This document shows positions 1-7,800 of a stretch of 11,701 nucleotides of DNA, one piece after another; position 1 is the first letter of the stretch; each line of letters begins with the position of its first letter. The translations under genes and the position numbers were made by a program. The notes under the pieces were generated by a model. That model saw nothing but the letters and a program-made list of their open reading frames with translations, ran no database searches and was not told the DNA's origin. This stretch comes from an uncultured Phascolarctobacterium sp. (lineage in GTDB: Bacteria; Bacillota; Negativicutes; Acidaminococcales; Acidaminococcaceae): NCBI GenBank assembly GCA_900554395.1, contig USHB01000021.1, positions 1 through 11,701 on the forward strand, given 5' to 3'.

Positions 1-1
1 T

Positions 2-160
2 AACCAACTTACAAATCTTTTTGAAGTAGAAACTGACTCGCTTTTATACGGCACACCAGCCATCCGTCCCAAAGCGGATATGGCAGAAACTGCAGACAGC
101 ATAGAAAATTATACCCTTGGGGACTTAATTAAAGCAGCAAAACTTTTGAACGGACAATAA
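2..160 (+). CDS. C-terminal end of an unidentified protein (5'-truncated by the window)
   Basis: An open frame runs from the window edge to a TAA at 158-160 and encodes the last 52 residues of a protein, beginning NQLTNLFEVE and ending IKAAKLLNGQ. The segment is mildly acidic and soluble-looking, with no membrane helix, cysteine cluster or motif I can assign. The composition is ordinary coding sequence with no internal stop, and a clear terminator hairpin starts 5 bases after the stop, which supports this being the true 3' end of a gene. I do not recognise the family and give no function. The upstream part lies outside the window. Confidence 0.7.
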   Translation, partial: NQLTNLFEVETDSLLYGTPAIRPKADMAETADSIENYTLGDLIKAAKLLNGQ

Positions 161-164
161 AAAA

Positions 165-206
165 TACCGGCATTTGCCTGAAAGGGCAGTGCCGGTTATT
201 TTTTAT
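165..206. terminator. Bidirectional intrinsic terminator between convergent genes
   Basis: The outer stem ACCGGCA (166-172) pairs with TGCCGGT (190-196). An inner stem TGCCT (175-179) pairs with GGGCA (184-188), with one U-G pair, and closes on a GAAA tetraloop (180-183). On the plus strand it is followed by a U-rich tail (TTATTTTTTATTT). On the minus strand the complement of the A-run at 160-164 gives an equivalent U-tail. It sits between the stop at 158-160 and the minus-strand stop at 203-205, so one hairpin can serve both genes. Confidence 0.85.
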
Positions 207-427
207 TTGTCTTTGGGATTTAAAAAATTATTCCAGCTATAAGCAAAAATTGCACCGGCAATAATTGCACATCCCCATGCCAGCCTGAAAGCATAATCGT
301 CAAAGCCGAACATTCCAAGCAGTGTGTAGCCTAAAATACCTGCTACTGCCATTACCACAGGCACGCTTATTAAAAACATTGTTGCGCCAAAATCTTTGGA
401 CATACGTTTTAAAAAATCTTCAAACAT
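203..427 (-). CDS. Small membrane protein with two predicted transmembrane helices, function unknown
   Basis: This is a 74-residue protein. The N-terminus (MFEDFLKRMSKDFG) is amphipathic. Two hydrophobic segments follow, roughly residues 16-36 and 47-66, separated by a short loop (FGFDDYAFR), and there is a short charged tail (NPKDK). The layout suggests a hairpin in the cytoplasmic membrane. The start is well supported: on the minus strand GGCGGGAG lies 4 nt before the ATG, and a TATAAT -10 lies about 30 bases further upstream. It is transcribed alone and divergently from the HAD phosphatase gene, and ends at the shared terminator. I do not recognise a named family; small two-helix proteins of this kind are common and hard to assign. 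Its dedicated promoter, SD and terminator make it a credible real gene. Confidence 0.75.
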   Translation of the reverse strand: MFEDFLKRMSKDFGATMFLISVPVVMAVAGILGYTLLGMFGFDDYAFRLAWGCAIIAGAIFAYSWNNFLNPKDK

Positions 428-458
428 AATTCTCCCGCCTAAAAATAGTGTTGTTATT

Positions 459-464
459 ATTATA
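459..464 (-). promoter_or_regulatory. -10 element for the small membrane protein gene
   Basis: Read on the minus strand, these bases are TATAAT, a perfect -10 hexamer. They lie about 30 bases upstream of the ATG at 427. The -35 region is weak: only TTGCTT-like sequence is present at a spacing of about 16 bp. The promoter is back to back with the plus-strand promoter at 508-516. Confidence 0.55.
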
Positions 465-507
465 CTTGAGCCGCATATAAAAGCAAAGCCTTTTGTGGCT
501 GCAATAT

Positions 508-516
508 GGTATAATA
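508..516 (+). promoter_or_regulatory. Extended -10 promoter for the HAD phosphatase gene
   Basis: TGG followed directly by TATAAT (511-516) matches the extended -10 form TGnTATAAT. I see no good -35 hexamer at 16-18 bp spacing, which is typical when an extended -10 compensates. The predicted start of transcription is near 523, giving a leader of about 25 bases that ends in an AGGAAGG ribosome-binding site. Confidence 0.6.
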
Positions 517-548
517 AAATTATAATTGTATAAGGAAGGGATTATGCC

Positions 549-1364
549 ATGCAGATAAAACTTATTGCCAGTGATATGGATGATACACTTTTAAATAATG
601 AACGTCAGATTTCTCCGCGCAACGAAGCAGCCATCAAAAAAGCTATTGAGGCAGGTGTTGTTTTCACGCTGGCCTCCGGGCGCATGTATTGCTCCATGCA
701 GCCGTATGCACAAAAACTGGGGCTTGATGTACCGCTTGTTTCTTATAATGGTGCGTTGGTAAAGGGCGCGCTCAGCGGCAAGGTTTATGTGAACCATCCG
801 TTAAAACTGGAAACTGCGCTTGCCTTGCTTGATTACGTTAAACAAAAAGGCCATTATGTACAGGTTTACATCAACGATAAACTGTATGTTAAGGAAGAAA
901 ACGAATATTCACGCCGTTATGCGGAAATTTCCGGCATTCAGCCGGTAGCGCTTGGCGAAGATATTTATAATATTACCGAAGCGCCGAATAAAATGCTGCT
1001 GATGACAACAAGCGATACTTTTGAAGCAACATGGAAAGAGGTTGCTGAAACTTTTAAAGACAGGGTTGATGTAACAAGTTCCAAAGATAATTATCTGGAA
1101 CTGATGGAACCGGGCGTTAATAAATGGCAGGCTGTTAAACAGCTTGCTGAAAGTTTCGGCATTAAGCCGGATGAAATTATGTGTATCGGCGATTCCAATA
1201 ATGATTTAAGCATGATTGAAAACGCGGGCATCGGCGTTGCTGTTGCCAATGCCAAACCGCAGGTGCAGCAGCGCGCCAAATTAATAACGGCAAGCAACGA
1301 TAATGACGGCGTTGCCCTTGCTATTGAAAATATTTTAACGGTGCAGGTACAGGTGCCGGAATAA
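549..1364 (+). CDS. Cof-type HAD-IIB family sugar-phosphate/flavin-phosphate phosphatase
   Basis: This is a 271-residue cytoplasmic phosphohydrolase of the haloacid dehalogenase superfamily, Cof subgroup. All four HAD motifs are visible. Motif I is DMDDTL, with nucleophile D9 and acid/base D11. Motif II is TLASGR at 40-45 (S43). Motif III is K192 in NKWQAVKQL. Motif IV is GDSNND at 214-219, with Mg-binding D215 and D219. The C2-type cap lies between about residues 80 and 185. Length and order are normal for the family. Known members dephosphorylate small metabolites such as sugar phosphates, PLP or FMN; the substrate cannot be read from sequence. The start at 549 follows AGGAAGG by about 8 nt. 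An out-of-frame ATG at 544 opens only ATG CCA TGC AGA TAA and is not the start. The gene is monocistronic, with its own extended -10 promoter and a strong terminator, so its position before smc is probably not functional. Confidence 0.93.
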   Translation: MQIKLIASDMDDTLLNNERQISPRNEAAIKKAIEAGVVFTLASGRMYCSMQPYAQKLGLDVPLVSYNGALVKGALSGKVYVNHPLKLETALALLDYVKQKGHYVQVYINDKLYVKEENEYSRRYAEISGIQPVALGEDIYNITEAPNKMLLMTTSDTFEATWKEVAETFKDRVDVTSSKDNYLELMEPGVNKWQAVKQLAESFGIKPDEIMCIGDSNNDLSMIENAGIGVAVANAKPQVQQRAKLITASNDNDGVALAIENILTVQVQVPE

Positions 1365-1382
1365 AATTGAAACATTTTAAAT

Positions 1383-1432
1383 ATACGGAAGCAGCATTAT
1401 CATAGAGATACTGCTTCCGTATTTTATGTTTT
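1383..1432 (+). terminator. Intrinsic terminator of the HAD phosphatase gene
   Basis: A perfect 12-bp stem is formed by ATACGGAAGCAG (1383-1394) and CTGCTTCCGTAT (1411-1422), with a 16-base loop. It is followed by a T-rich stretch (TATTTTATGTTTTT). It lies 18 bases after the stop codon and isolates the phosphatase gene from smc. Confidence 0.88.
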
Positions 1433-1457
1433 TAAAACCGTATATTTTAATGCATGC

Positions 1458-1486
1458 AAGACAATAATTACAAAATATGATAAAAT
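1458..1486 (+). promoter_or_regulatory. Probable promoter of the smc-ftsY array
   Basis: AAGACA (1458-1463, four of six matches to TTGACA) is separated by 17 bp from TAAAAT (1481-1486, five of six matches to TATAAT). An overlapping alternative -10, TATGAT, lies at 1476-1481. The promoter falls between the upstream terminator and smc, where one is needed, and predicts a leader of about 25 bases. An 8-bp palindrome, TGCATGCA (1451-1458), abuts the -35; whether it is an operator is unknown. Confidence 0.5.
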
Positions 1487-1518
1487 AAAGTATTAAGATT
1501 TTTGGAACGGGTGATTAT

Positions 1519-4500
1519 GTGCATTTAAAATCTTTTTCGGCTTACGGTTTTAAATCTTTCGCCGATAGAATTGAGCTTGATTTTGGCAGCGGCATAACGG
1601 CAATCGTCGGGCCAAATGGCAGCGGCAAAAGTAATATTTCCGATGCTGTACGCTGGGTTCTCGGCGAGCAGAGCGCCAAATATCTGCGCGGCAGCAAAAT
1701 GGAAGACGTTATTTTCAGCGGCAGCAGCAAAAGGCGTGCGCTTGGTGTCGCAGAAGTTACGCTCAATTTTGACAACAGCGACCACAGGCTCGGCCTTGAT
1801 TTTGACGAGGTAAGCATTACGCGCCGTGTTTTCCGCGATGGCGACAGCGAATATGCAATTAATAAAAAGAACTGCCGTTTAAAAGATATTGTTGATTTGT
1901 TTGCCGATACTGGCCTGGGGCGCGGCTCACTTTCTATTATAGGGCAAAATAAAATTGATGAAATTTTAAACAGCAGGGCCGAAGACCGCCGTACTTTGTT
2001 TGAAGAAGCGGCAGGCATTGTAAAATACCGTTTGCGCAAAAAAGATGCTGCACGGCGTTTGGATGATACGGCGGCGAATCTGACGCGTATTAACGATATC
2101 AAAAGTGAAGTTGAATCACAGTTGGAGCCGTTAAAAGAAGCGGCAGCCAAAACAGAGCAGTATAATATACTGGCCGGAGAACTGCGTACATGCCGTTTAA
2201 CGCAGTTTGTACGCAAAATAGATGTGCTTACGGCTGCGCGTGAACAGCAGGCTGAAAAAGATGCGGCACTGGAACGGGATGTGGCAGAAAATGCCGCTGC
2301 TGCTGGCAAACAGCAGGCTTTGTGCGCACAGCTTCAGCAGGAAGCTGATGCTTTAAGCGAACGTTACAACAAATTGCAGGACGATATAAAAACCAGGGAA
2401 ACAGCGCTTGAGAAAGTGCGCGGACAGAGCGCTGTTTTGGAAGAACGTATTTTGCAAAATAAAAAGGCCGGAGAACGCCTGGCTTTGCAGAACAATAAAC
2501 TTGAACAGCAGGTTGAAGGGCTTGAACAGCAGCTTGCGACCTTAACAGACGAATATGATGTACTTGAAAAGAAACAAACCGCTGCCCGTTTTTTGGTAGA
2601 CAAATTAACCAAAGAGCAGCAGGATAAAGAAGCCCTTGTGCAGCAGGCGCAGCAGGAAACAGAAGGCTTGAAAGACGCTGCATTTGATACCATGCGTAAA
2701 ATGGTAGATTTGCGCAATAAAATACGCATGCTTGAGCAGGAACAGGAACAGCGCATGCGCAGGCGTGAGGTATTAAAAAAGAACATAGAAGAAAATGAAG
2801 CCGGGCTGCAAAAATGCGAGGAAGAATACCGCGGGTTGCTGGAAACACAGGCTGATTTGGAAAACAACATTCAGCTTGCGCAGCGCAGCAGTGCGGAACT
2901 GGCGCAGAAAGCGGCAGCTGAAAATAAAATATTAAACGGTGTGCATCAGCAGTATAACGATTGCCAGCGCCGTATTACGGCACTGGAGAGCCGTCAGAAC
3001 GTACTTAACAATATGCAGAAGGCGTATGAAGGCTTTGGTTATGGTGTTAAGGCGGTTATCCGCGCGCAAGAGGCGTGGAGCGGTAAAGTTATTGGCGTGG
3101 CTGCCGAATTGATAAATGTTGAAGCAGAATATGTAACCGCTGTTGAAACAGCTCTTGGCGCAGCAGCACAGAACATTGTTATGCAGGATGCTAATGCCGC
3201 CAAAGCAGCTATCAATTATTTAAAACAGCATAAATACGGCAGGGCAACTTTTTTGCCGCTGGATACCATAAAAACTTATCCGCGTAAGGCGGAAGATGAA
3301 CAGCTGAAAAATTTGCCGGGAGTGCTTGGCTTTGCTGATGAACTTGTAAGCTGCAAGCCGGAAGTTGCAAAAGTATTTAAGTTTTTGCTTGGGCGCGTGC
3401 TTATAGCGCAGGATATGGATTCAGCACTTGCGGCTGCACGCAAAAGCGGATTCCGTCTGCGTGCCGTTACCTTGCAGGGCGATGTGGTAAACGCCGGCGG
3501 TTCGCTTACCGGCGGCAGCAGGCAGCAAAAAGAAGCAGGCTTTTTATCGCGTACAAAAGAGATAGAAGCGCTGCAACAGCAGGAAAGTATTCTGCATAAA
3601 GAACTGCTCGGGTATCAGGAGCAGGTAGAAAGTTCCGAAGAAATTTTAAAAGGCTATGCCGAAAAAGAAAATACCTTAAAGGCAGAACTGCAAAAATATG
3701 CCGTGCGCCGTGCGGAAACAGTATCGGCGTTAAGCCGCTCCGAAGCGGAAAAACAGCGTCTTGCCCAACATTTGGAAGTGCTTTTGGATGACCGCAATGC
3801 ATTGGGGCAGGAATATTTAGCGGCAAGGGAAACATTGCAGGCTTTAAAACCGCAGCTTGCGGAAATAGAAAAAGAAGATTCTGAAAGTAAAAGCAGGCTG
3901 GATGCATTGCAGAAAAAAATGCAGGCAGAAACCGCCGGGCTGGAAAGCGTACGGCGCCAGTTGCAGGATGCACGTGTTGAAAGTGAGGCAACTACCGCCA
4001 AAACAACGCTTATGGCGGAACGGATGCGCCAGTTAGACGGCGAGATGGAACGTTTGCAGCGTGAAGTGCTGGGCAACGAAAATGAACAGCAAAACCTTGA
4101 AAATGCGATAGCCGAAAGTACAGCGCAAAAAGCGGAACTTGCAAAGCGTACAGAAATTTTAATGGGCGAACTTAGCGCTATCAGCGGCGGCAGGGAAGAA
4201 TTTACTGCGCAAAGGATTGCTATTGCCGCGCGGCAGGAAGCCGCTGTACTGGCGCTCGCTGCAGCGCAGAAAGCACTTGAGTATGCAGAAAAAAAACGCA
4301 ACCAGGCTGCACTTGAAAGCGTTAAGCAAAATGCGGAATATGAACATGTTTTGCAGCAACTGCATACTGATTATGGGCTTACTTTAGAAGAAGCACATGC
4401 AGAAACGCTGCTTGATATTGCCGATAATGCCTTGCGCAGGCAGGAATTAAGCCTGCAAAGGAGAATTGATGAACTCGGGCCTGTTAACGCAGCTGCTATT

Positions 4501-5076
4501 GAGCAGTATGCAGCCGTTAAGGAACGTTTTGAGTTTTTGCAGAAACAGTATGACGATTTGGCAGAAGCGAAAAATAATCTTGAAAGCGTTATCAGTGAGA
4601 TAAATTCCGGCATGAGCAAACGGTTTAAGGAAGCATTTGCCAAAATAAACCTTTATTTTTCGGAATGTTACGTTAAACTGTTTGGCGGCGGTACGGCTTA
4701 TTTAAAACTTACTGACCCGGCAGATGTTTTAAACAGCGGCATTGATATTGAAGTGCAGCCTCCGGGCAAAAAACTGCAAAGCCTGTTTTTGTTAAGCGGC
4801 GGCGAAAGGGCGCTGACGGTAATTGCCCTTTTATTTGCGCTTTTAAGTTACAGCCCGGCTCCGTTCTGCATTTTGGATGAAATTGACGCAGCGCTTGATG
4901 AAGCAAACGTAGACCGTTTTGCACATTTTTTATCGGCATACGCCGAAAACACGCAGTTTATTGTAATTACTCACCGCAAAGGCACCATGGAAGCCGCACA
5001 TGTTTTGCACGGCGTAACCATGGAAGAATCCGGTGTTTCTAAATTATTATCTGTAAAACTGACGGAAAAGGAGTAG
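1519..5076 (+). CDS. smc: Chromosome segregation/condensation ATPase SMC
   Basis: This is a full-length 1185-residue SMC, the ATPase core of the bacterial condensin that compacts and segregates the nucleoid with ScpA and ScpB (neither gene is in this window). The N-terminal ATPase half carries Walker A GPNGSGKS (31-38) after the typical FKSFADR opening. Long Gln/Glu/Lys-rich coiled-coil arms span roughly 165-500 and 670-1035. The hinge lies at about 503-665, opens with AYEGFGYGVKAV and closes with the conserved Gly-rich AGGSLTGG. The C-terminal ATPase half has the signature LLSGGERAL (from 1091) and Walker B CILDEIDAALDE (D1120, E1121), then an ITH switch. The start is GTG at 1519, preceded by GGAACGGG and matching the family N-terminus. 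An ATG two bases upstream is out of frame and stops after three codons. Its last codons carry the AAAGGAG that serves ftsY, 4 nt downstream. Confidence 0.97.
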   Translation: MHLKSFSAYGFKSFADRIELDFGSGITAIVGPNGSGKSNISDAVRWVLGEQSAKYLRGSKMEDVIFSGSSKRRALGVAEVTLNFDNSDHRLGLDFDEVSITRRVFRDGDSEYAINKKNCRLKDIVDLFADTGLGRGSLSIIGQNKIDEILNSRAEDRRTLFEEAAGIVKYRLRKKDAARRLDDTAANLTRINDIKSEVESQLEPLKEAAAKTEQYNILAGELRTCRLTQFVRKIDVLTAAREQQAEKDAALERDVAENAAAAGKQQALCAQLQQEADALSERYNKLQDDIKTRETALEKVRGQSAVLEERILQNKKAGERLALQNNKLEQQVEGLEQQLATLTDEYDVLEKKQTAARFLVDKLTKEQQDKEALVQQAQQETEGLKDAAFDTMRKMVDLRNKIRMLEQEQEQRMRRREVLKKNIEENEAGLQKCEEEYRGLLETQADLENNIQLAQRSSAELAQKAAAENKILNGVHQQYNDCQRRITALESRQNVLNNMQKAYEGFGYGVKAVIRAQEAWSGKVIGVAAELINVEAEYVTAVETALGAAAQNIVMQDANAAKAAINYLKQHKYGRATFLPLDTIKTYPRKAEDEQLKNLPGVLGFADELVSCKPEVAKVFKFLLGRVLIAQDMDSALAAARKSGFRLRAVTLQGDVVNAGGSLTGGSRQQKEAGFLSRTKEIEALQQQESILHKELLGYQEQVESSEEILKGYAEKENTLKAELQKYAVRRAETVSALSRSEAEKQRLAQHLEVLLDDRNALGQEYLAARETLQALKPQLAEIEKEDSESKSRLDALQKKMQAETAGLESVRRQLQDARVESEATTAKTTLMAERMRQLDGEMERLQREVLGNENEQQNLENAIAESTAQKAELAKRTEILMGELSAISGGREEFTAQRIAIAARQEAAVLALAAAQKALEYAEKKRNQAALESVKQNAEYEHVLQQLHTDYGLTLEEAHAETLLDIADNALRRQELSLQRRIDELGPVNAAAIEQYAAVKERFEFLQKQYDDLAEAKNNLESVISEINSGMSKRFKEAFAKINLYFSECYVKLFGGGTAYLKLTDPADVLNSGIDIEVQPPGKKLQSLFLLSGGERALTVIALLFALLSYSPAPFCILDEIDAALDEANVDRFAHFLSAYAENTQFIVITHRKGTMEAAHVLHGVTMEESGVSKLLSVKLTEKE

Positions 5077-5080
5077 GAAG

Positions 5081-5998
5081 ATGGGATTTTTTGAAAGATT
5101 AAAAGACGGCCTGACCAAAACGAGAAAGAATTTTACTGAACGCATTGAAGTTTTGGTTGGCATGTCTGCCGAAATTGACGATGATTTTCTTGATGAACTG
5201 GAAATGATTTTGTTAAGTGCGGATGTTGGCGCAAAAACCACGGAAAAACTTATTGAAGCTGTGCGTCAGGCTGCGCGCAAAAAAGAAATTAAAGGCACGG
5301 AGGACGTTGTGCCTTTCCTGAAAAAATATTTGGTTAACATGCTTACCGAAGAAGGCCAGCGCACCAGGCTTAGCGGTTCACCGACTGTTATTCTGGTTGT
5401 TGGCGTAAATGGCGTTGGCAAAACCACTACTATCGGCAAACTTGCCAACTATTTCCATCTGTTTAACTACAAAGTAATGATTGCCGCTGCCGATACATTC
5501 CGCGCCGCCGCTTCCGAACAGCTTGAAATCTGGGGCAAGCGCGCAGGTTGTGACGTTATTAAACATGCCGAGGGCGCTGACCCGGCGGCGGTTGTATATG
5601 ATGCCATGAAAGCATCCATAGCCCGCAAGGCGGATATATTGTTTATTGATACCGCAGGACGTTTGCATAATAAAGCCAATTTAATGAACGAACTTGAAAA
5701 AATCCACCGCGTAATTCAACGCGAAGAACCTGATGCGCCGCACGAAACCTTTTTGGTTCTTGATGCCACTACCGGACAGAACGCTATTACGCAGGCAAAA
5801 GTGTTTACCGAAACGGCAAACGTTACCGGCGTAGTGCTTACAAAACTTGACGGCACTGCCAAAGGCGGCGTGGTTATCGCTATCCGCGAAGAACTCGGGC
5901 TGCCTGTTAAATGGATTGGCATCGGCGAAGGCATTATGGATTTCCGTCCGTTTGAACCGGAAAAATTTGTTGACGCATTATTTAACACTGACAAGTAA
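5081..5998 (+). CDS. ftsY: Signal recognition particle receptor FtsY (SRP GTPase)
   Basis: This is a 305-residue GTPase that docks the ribosome-bound SRP (Ffh plus 4.5S/scRNA) at the membrane and hands nascent chains to the Sec translocon. The N-terminus ([18 protein letters not shown]) is a short basic amphipathic membrane-targeting helix. The long acidic A domain of enterobacterial FtsY is absent, as is usual in Bacillota. The NG domain is intact: G1 GVNGVGKT (108-115), the I-box [11 protein letters not shown] (138-148), G3 DTAGR (190-194), G4 TKLD (254-257), and the closing GIGE at 280-283 with a C-terminal FVDALF helix. It lies 4 nt after smc and uses an SD inside the smc 3' end, so the two are probably co-transcribed and translationally coupled. 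A strong new promoter follows its stop codon. Confidence 0.97.
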   Translation: MGFFERLKDGLTKTRKNFTERIEVLVGMSAEIDDDFLDELEMILLSADVGAKTTEKLIEAVRQAARKKEIKGTEDVVPFLKKYLVNMLTEEGQRTRLSGSPTVILVVGVNGVGKTTTIGKLANYFHLFNYKVMIAAADTFRAAASEQLEIWGKRAGCDVIKHAEGADPAAVVYDAMKASIARKADILFIDTAGRLHNKANLMNELEKIHRVIQREEPDAPHETFLVLDATTGQNAITQAKVFTETANVTGVVLTKLDGTAKGGVVIAIREELGLPVKWIGIGEGIMDFRPFEPEKFVDALFNTDK

Positions 5999-6004
5999 AA
6001 ACAC

Positions 6005-6033
6005 TTGACACAGCTTCCCGCTTTATGTATAAT
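6005..6033 (+). promoter_or_regulatory. Perfect consensus housekeeping promoter driving ylxM-ffh and downstream genes
   Basis: TTGACA (6005-6010) and TATAAT (6028-6033) are both six-of-six matches with the optimal 17-bp spacing. The whole promoter fits in the 72-base gap between the ftsY stop and ylxM, starting 7 bases after that stop. Transcription should begin near 6040, giving a leader of about 30 bases. No terminator precedes it, so it would add to read-through from smc-ftsY. Confidence 0.85.
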
Positions 6034-6070
6034 ACATACGTTGACTTGATTAAGAAGGTACGGTTATATT

Positions 6071-6433
6071 ATGCAGATTGACAGTTTTCAGCAGAGAATA
6101 CGCCTTGGCAGGCTGTATGATATTTATGGCCCGCTTTTAACGGCAAAGCAGCAAAGCTGCATGGAACTGTATTTCTGTGATGACCTTTCACTGGCAGAAA
6201 TAGCCGCTGAACTTGATGTATCAAGGCAGGCCGTACACGATTTAATCCACCGTGTAGAGCAGCTTTTGGAACGATATGAAACAAAAATGAAGCTGCTGGA
6301 GCGTGAAAACAGGCAGGAAGAACTGCACGCCAAAGCATGCAGGCTGCTTGATGAATATATAAAAACAGAAGATAAAGAGTTACTTAACAGGTTAAAAAAT
6401 CTTTTAACGGATTTTGAAACCGAAGGCAGGTAA
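6071..6433 (+). CDS. ylxM: YlxM family SRP-associated helix-turn-helix protein
   Basis: This 120-residue, all-helical protein belongs to the YlxM/p13 family, which is encoded beside ffh across Bacillota and is reported to modulate SRP GTPase activity. The typical family opening RIRLGRLYDIYGPLLTAKQQ (9-28) is present. A sigma-70 region 4-like helix-turn-helix follows at about 39-64 (LSLAEIAAELDVSRQAVHDL), then a charged helical tail. Despite the HTH, family members are generally regarded as SRP accessory proteins rather than proven DNA regulators. The start at 6071 follows AGAAGG with a rather long gap of about 12 nt; no better in-frame start is present. It ends 2 nt before ffh, so coupling is likely. 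It is the first gene after the consensus promoter at 6005-6033. Confidence 0.93.
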   Translation: MQIDSFQQRIRLGRLYDIYGPLLTAKQQSCMELYFCDDLSLAEIAAELDVSRQAVHDLIHRVEQLLERYETKMKLLERENRQEELHAKACRLLDEYIKTEDKELLNRLKNLLTDFETEGR

Positions 6434-6435
6434 AA

Positions 6436-7782
6436 ATGGCTTTTGAAAATTTATCCGACCGCTTACAAAAAGCGATAAGGATGTTCCGTTCTACCGGAAA
6501 AATAACTGAAGATGATTTAAAGGCTCCGCTGCGTGAAGTGCGTATGGCGCTTTTGGAGGCGGACGTTAACTTTAAAGTTGTTAAGGATTTTGTAGCTACA
6601 ATCCGCGAGCGCGCTGTTGGCGAAATTGTCAACGAAGGGCTGACTCCGGGACAGCAGATTATAAAAATCGTTAACGAAGAACTGACCAGGCTTTTGGGCG
6701 GCACTCAGAGCAAACTTGTGGTTGCTTCCAAGCCGCCGACGGTAATTATGCTGGTTGGTTTGCAGGGCGCAGGTAAAACTACTACAGCCGGCAAGCTGGC
6801 AAATATGCTGCGCAAAAAAGGCAAACACCCCATGCTGGTTGCAGGCGACGTTTACCGTCCGGCTGCTATTAAGCAATTACAGGTGCTGGGCGAGCAGCTT
6901 AACATTCCCGTGTTTACAATGGGTGACCAGGTATCGCCTGTGGAAATTGCCAAAGAAGCAATGGCAAAAGCCCACAGCATGAATTACGATACCGTCATTA
7001 TAGATACCGCGGGCCGCCTGCACATCAACGAAGAACTGATGGGTGAGCTGCGCGATATTAAAGCGGCTGTTTCGCCGCATGAAATTTTGCTGGTAGTTGA
7101 TGCCATGACCGGTCAGGATGCAGTAACCGTTGCCGAAAGTTTCAATAATGACCTCGGCATTGACGGACTTATTGTTACCAAGCTGGATGGCGATGCCAGA
7201 GGCGGCGCTGTGCTTTCAGTAAAAGCAGTAACAGGTCGTCCGGTAAAATTTGTCGGCATGGGCGAAAAACTTGATGCCCTCGAACCGTTTTACCCGGACC
7301 GTATGGCCTCCCGTATCCTCGGCATGGGCGATATCCTGACGTTTATCGAAAAGGTACAGTCCACTACCGATATGGCAAAAGCGCTGGAGATGGAAAAGAA
7401 ACTGCGCAAAAACGAATTTACGCTTGAGCAGTTCCTTGAACAGATGCAGCAGATTAAAAAACTTGGTCCACTGGAAAACATTCTCGGCATGCTGCCGGGC
7501 ATGGGCGGCATAGCCCAGAAACTGCGCGATGCTGAGGTAAATGAAAAAGAATTTACCCACGTCGAGGCAATTATCCAGTCGATGACCATTAAGGAACGCC
7601 GCAATCCGGAAATCATCAACGGCAGCAGGCGCAAACGCATAGCAGCAGGCAGCGGCATGCGCGTGCAAGATGTCAACAAGCTTCTCAAAAACTTTGAAGA
7701 AAGCAAAAAGATGATGAAACAAATGCGCGGCATGGCTAAGTTTGCTTCAAAAGGCGGCTTTAAGCTTCCTTTTATGCACTAA
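6436..7782 (+). CDS. ffh: Signal recognition particle protein Ffh (SRP54)
   Basis: This is a 448-residue SRP54 homologue. It binds the SRP RNA and hydrophobic signal sequences on the ribosome and pairs with FtsY in a mutually activated GTPase complex. The N domain covers about 1-95. The G domain has G1 GLQGAGKT (108-115), DVYRPAAIKQL (138-148), G3 DTAGR (190-194) and G4 TKLDGDARGG (248-257). The M domain starts near GMGDIL (296-301). It contains the methionine-rich finger-loop region (GMLPGMGG, 351-358) and the RNA-binding SRRKRIAAGSG (397-407). The tail has the usual Met/Lys content (KKMMKQMRGM). Length and domains are normal. It sits 2 nt after ylxM and shares its SD (AGGCAGG) with the ylxM 3' end. 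No SRP RNA gene is visible here. Confidence 0.97.
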   Translation: MAFENLSDRLQKAIRMFRSTGKITEDDLKAPLREVRMALLEADVNFKVVKDFVATIRERAVGEIVNEGLTPGQQIIKIVNEELTRLLGGTQSKLVVASKPPTVIMLVGLQGAGKTTTAGKLANMLRKKGKHPMLVAGDVYRPAAIKQLQVLGEQLNIPVFTMGDQVSPVEIAKEAMAKAHSMNYDTVIIDTAGRLHINEELMGELRDIKAAVSPHEILLVVDAMTGQDAVTVAESFNNDLGIDGLIVTKLDGDARGGAVLSVKAVTGRPVKFVGMGEKLDALEPFYPDRMASRILGMGDILTFIEKVQSTTDMAKALEMEKKLRKNEFTLEQFLEQMQQIKKLGPLENILGMLPGMGGIAQKLRDAEVNEKEFTHVEAIIQSMTIKERRNPEIINGSRRKRIAAGSGMRVQDVNKLLKNFEESKKMMKQMRGMAKFASKGGFKLPFMH

Positions 7783-7800
7783 TAAATATTTAATCCAACT

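Noticed and set aside
1451..1458. TGCATGCA palindrome next to the smc -35
   Set aside because: An 8-bp palindrome in AT-rich DNA can occur by chance, there is no second copy nearby and it matches no operator I know. Noted in the promoter entry only.
1542..2309. Long antisense open frame (255 codons) within smc
   Set aside because: It is Ser/Ala/Leu-rich with low-complexity runs, typical of a mirror frame of a codon-biased gene. It has no SD or promoter and lies wholly inside the conserved smc frame. The antisense frames at 2228-2870 and 3654-4301 are rejected for the same reason.
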